Positions 49,436 through 49,961 of a stretch of DNA of 49,961 nucleotides are shown here, in pieces. The position numbers and the translations under genes are program-made. Source of the stretch: UMGS1071 sp045638545. GTDB taxonomy: Bacteria > Bacillota > Clostridia > Oscillospirales > Acutalibacteraceae. The notes beneath the pieces are model-generated. The model saw only the letters and a program-made list of their open reading frames with translations. It made no database searches and was not told the DNA's origin. The stretch covers positions 1-49,961 of the forward strand of contig JAZUBL010000010.1 of the NCBI GenBank assembly GCA_045638545.1, read 5' to 3'. Positions within the stretch are counted from its first letter, which is position 1. The number at the start of each line of letters is the position of its first letter.

Positions 49436-49961
49436 TTAGATACACAGAAACTCATAGCATTCCGCCAAGCAGTCCTGCATGAGGTTTGGGCAGTAGAGCA
49501 GCTCCTCAATCTCATCCGCATTGTAACCGAACTCTAGCAGCAAGGCAATCTCATCCGGATCTACGCCAAAACTGGATGCGTATTCAATCAGCTCCTGCTC
49601 ATGAGTATTGCTTTTATAAATACCGTACGGGGCATAGAGGGAAGATGGACAGAAGGAGTATTCCCACTCATCAAACTGTGATGTATTAAATTCTGAAAAT
49701 TCCAGTTCACCATTTCGATCGATGCGGAGAATATCACCGCAGGCCAGAGAAACAGAGCGGCTGTTTTTCCATGGAATGTGCAGCAGCTTTAATGCAGATT
49801 GCAGAATAGATTCCGTAGAAGCGTAGATGTAGAATCCATCAAACTGGTAAATACACAGGGGATTATCTCCTTTCACAAAGTAGAGGTCATTGTTTTCATT
49901 TAATACCGTAAAGGTAAAGGAGCCACGAATCGTTTCAGCAGTATATTTCAAGCTGTCAAAG
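49436..49961 (-). CDS. Class II glutamine amidotransferase-like protein, 5' end missing
   Basis: At least 175 residues, open to the right edge. The visible part, SFTFTVLNENNDLYFVKGDNPLCIYQFDGFYIYASTESIL, matches the second half of an Ntn-type GATase domain (G.faf.v.d......l.rGdnPL......yaSte). The N-terminal catalytic Cys lies outside the window. A C-terminal acidic helical part (VDPDEIALLLEFGYNADEIEELLY) is not part of the core domain. Such genes are frequent in conjugative elements of Clostridia; role unknown. Confidence 0.7.
   Translation of the reverse strand, partial: FDSLKYTAETIRGSFTFTVLNENNDLYFVKGDNPLCIYQFDGFYIYASTESILQSALKLLHIPWKNSRSVSLACGDILRIDRNGELEFSEFNTSQFDEWEYSFCPSSLYAPYGIYKSNTHEQELIEYASSFGVDPDEIALLLEFGYNADEIEELLYCPNLMQDCLAECYEFLCI

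Noticed and set aside
38649..49961. Second att copy (repeat of the tRNA-Pro 3' end)
   Set aside because: No duplicate of the T-arm/acceptor sequence was seen in the window; the right boundary is probably outside.
1..49961. CRISPR array
   Set aside because: No regularly spaced direct repeats of suitable length; the repeats at 46945-47102 are inverted and irregular.

Overview
The window looks like a chromosome segment of a Gram-positive gut-type Clostridia (Eubacteriales, probably Oscillospiraceae/Ruminococcaceae or a neighbour). The pointers are purine-rich Shine-Dalgarno (SD) sequences before almost every gene, frequent TTG/GTG starts, a bacterial V/A-type ATPase operon, DUF1540, DUF1015, DUF711 and TmcAL genes, and intrinsic terminators after most units. 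The genus cannot be read from this sequence.

Positions 1-13.6 kb are housekeeping. On the minus strand lies a MecA-like adaptor. tmcAL (acetate-using tRNA modification) is divergent from ackA (acetate kinase), and their promoters overlap. Then come proB-proA and a small-multidrug-export/DUF2500 fusion on the plus strand. The minus strand carries DUF378, ispE, a DUF362 ferredoxin-like protein, a PLP aminotransferase coupled to an Lrp regulator, and a PHP phosphatase. An ACT-domain/DUF711 pair follows on the plus strand.

Positions 13.6-23.7 kb hold a complete nine-gene V-type ATPase operon (coiled-coil stalk, C, I, K, F, E, A, B, D). A strong promoter lies about 450 nt upstream of the first gene. 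AU-rich spacers flank the c-ring gene and a hairpin abuts the subunit B ribosome binding site.

Positions 23.7-38.4 kb are small transcription units: DUF1015, GNAT, a QueG-like Fe-S protein, corA with a candidate Mg2+-sensing leader peptide, pnuC with a candidate attenuator leader, an orphan fumarase C-terminal-domain protein with a CDF metal exporter, lipoproteins, DUF1540, a Cys-rich protein, and a TetR regulator divergent from a 1378-residue MMPL transporter with about nine internal repeats.

Positions 38.57-50 kb are accessory DNA. A tRNA-Pro(GGG) is followed by probable integrase arm sites, a tyrosine integrase, an Xis-like protein, an SF3 helicase/primase with an altered Walker A, and two unknown proteins, all on the minus strand. 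This is the layout of an integrative or satellite-like element. Next comes AT-rich DNA with a 737-residue protein whose C-terminus looks like an IS256-family transposase core with two catalytic acids missing, a 100-nt nested stem structure, inverted 13-bp repeats, an HTH-AAA ATPase with a decayed nuclease tail, and the 3' part of a class II glutamine amidotransferase-like gene cut by the window edge. No second att copy was found, so the right end of the element is unknown.

The two most interesting leads are the corA leader peptide (it begins M-K-P-D-P, close to the M-E-P-D-P start of enterobacterial MgtL) and the transposase-derived protein at 44.4-46.7 kb.
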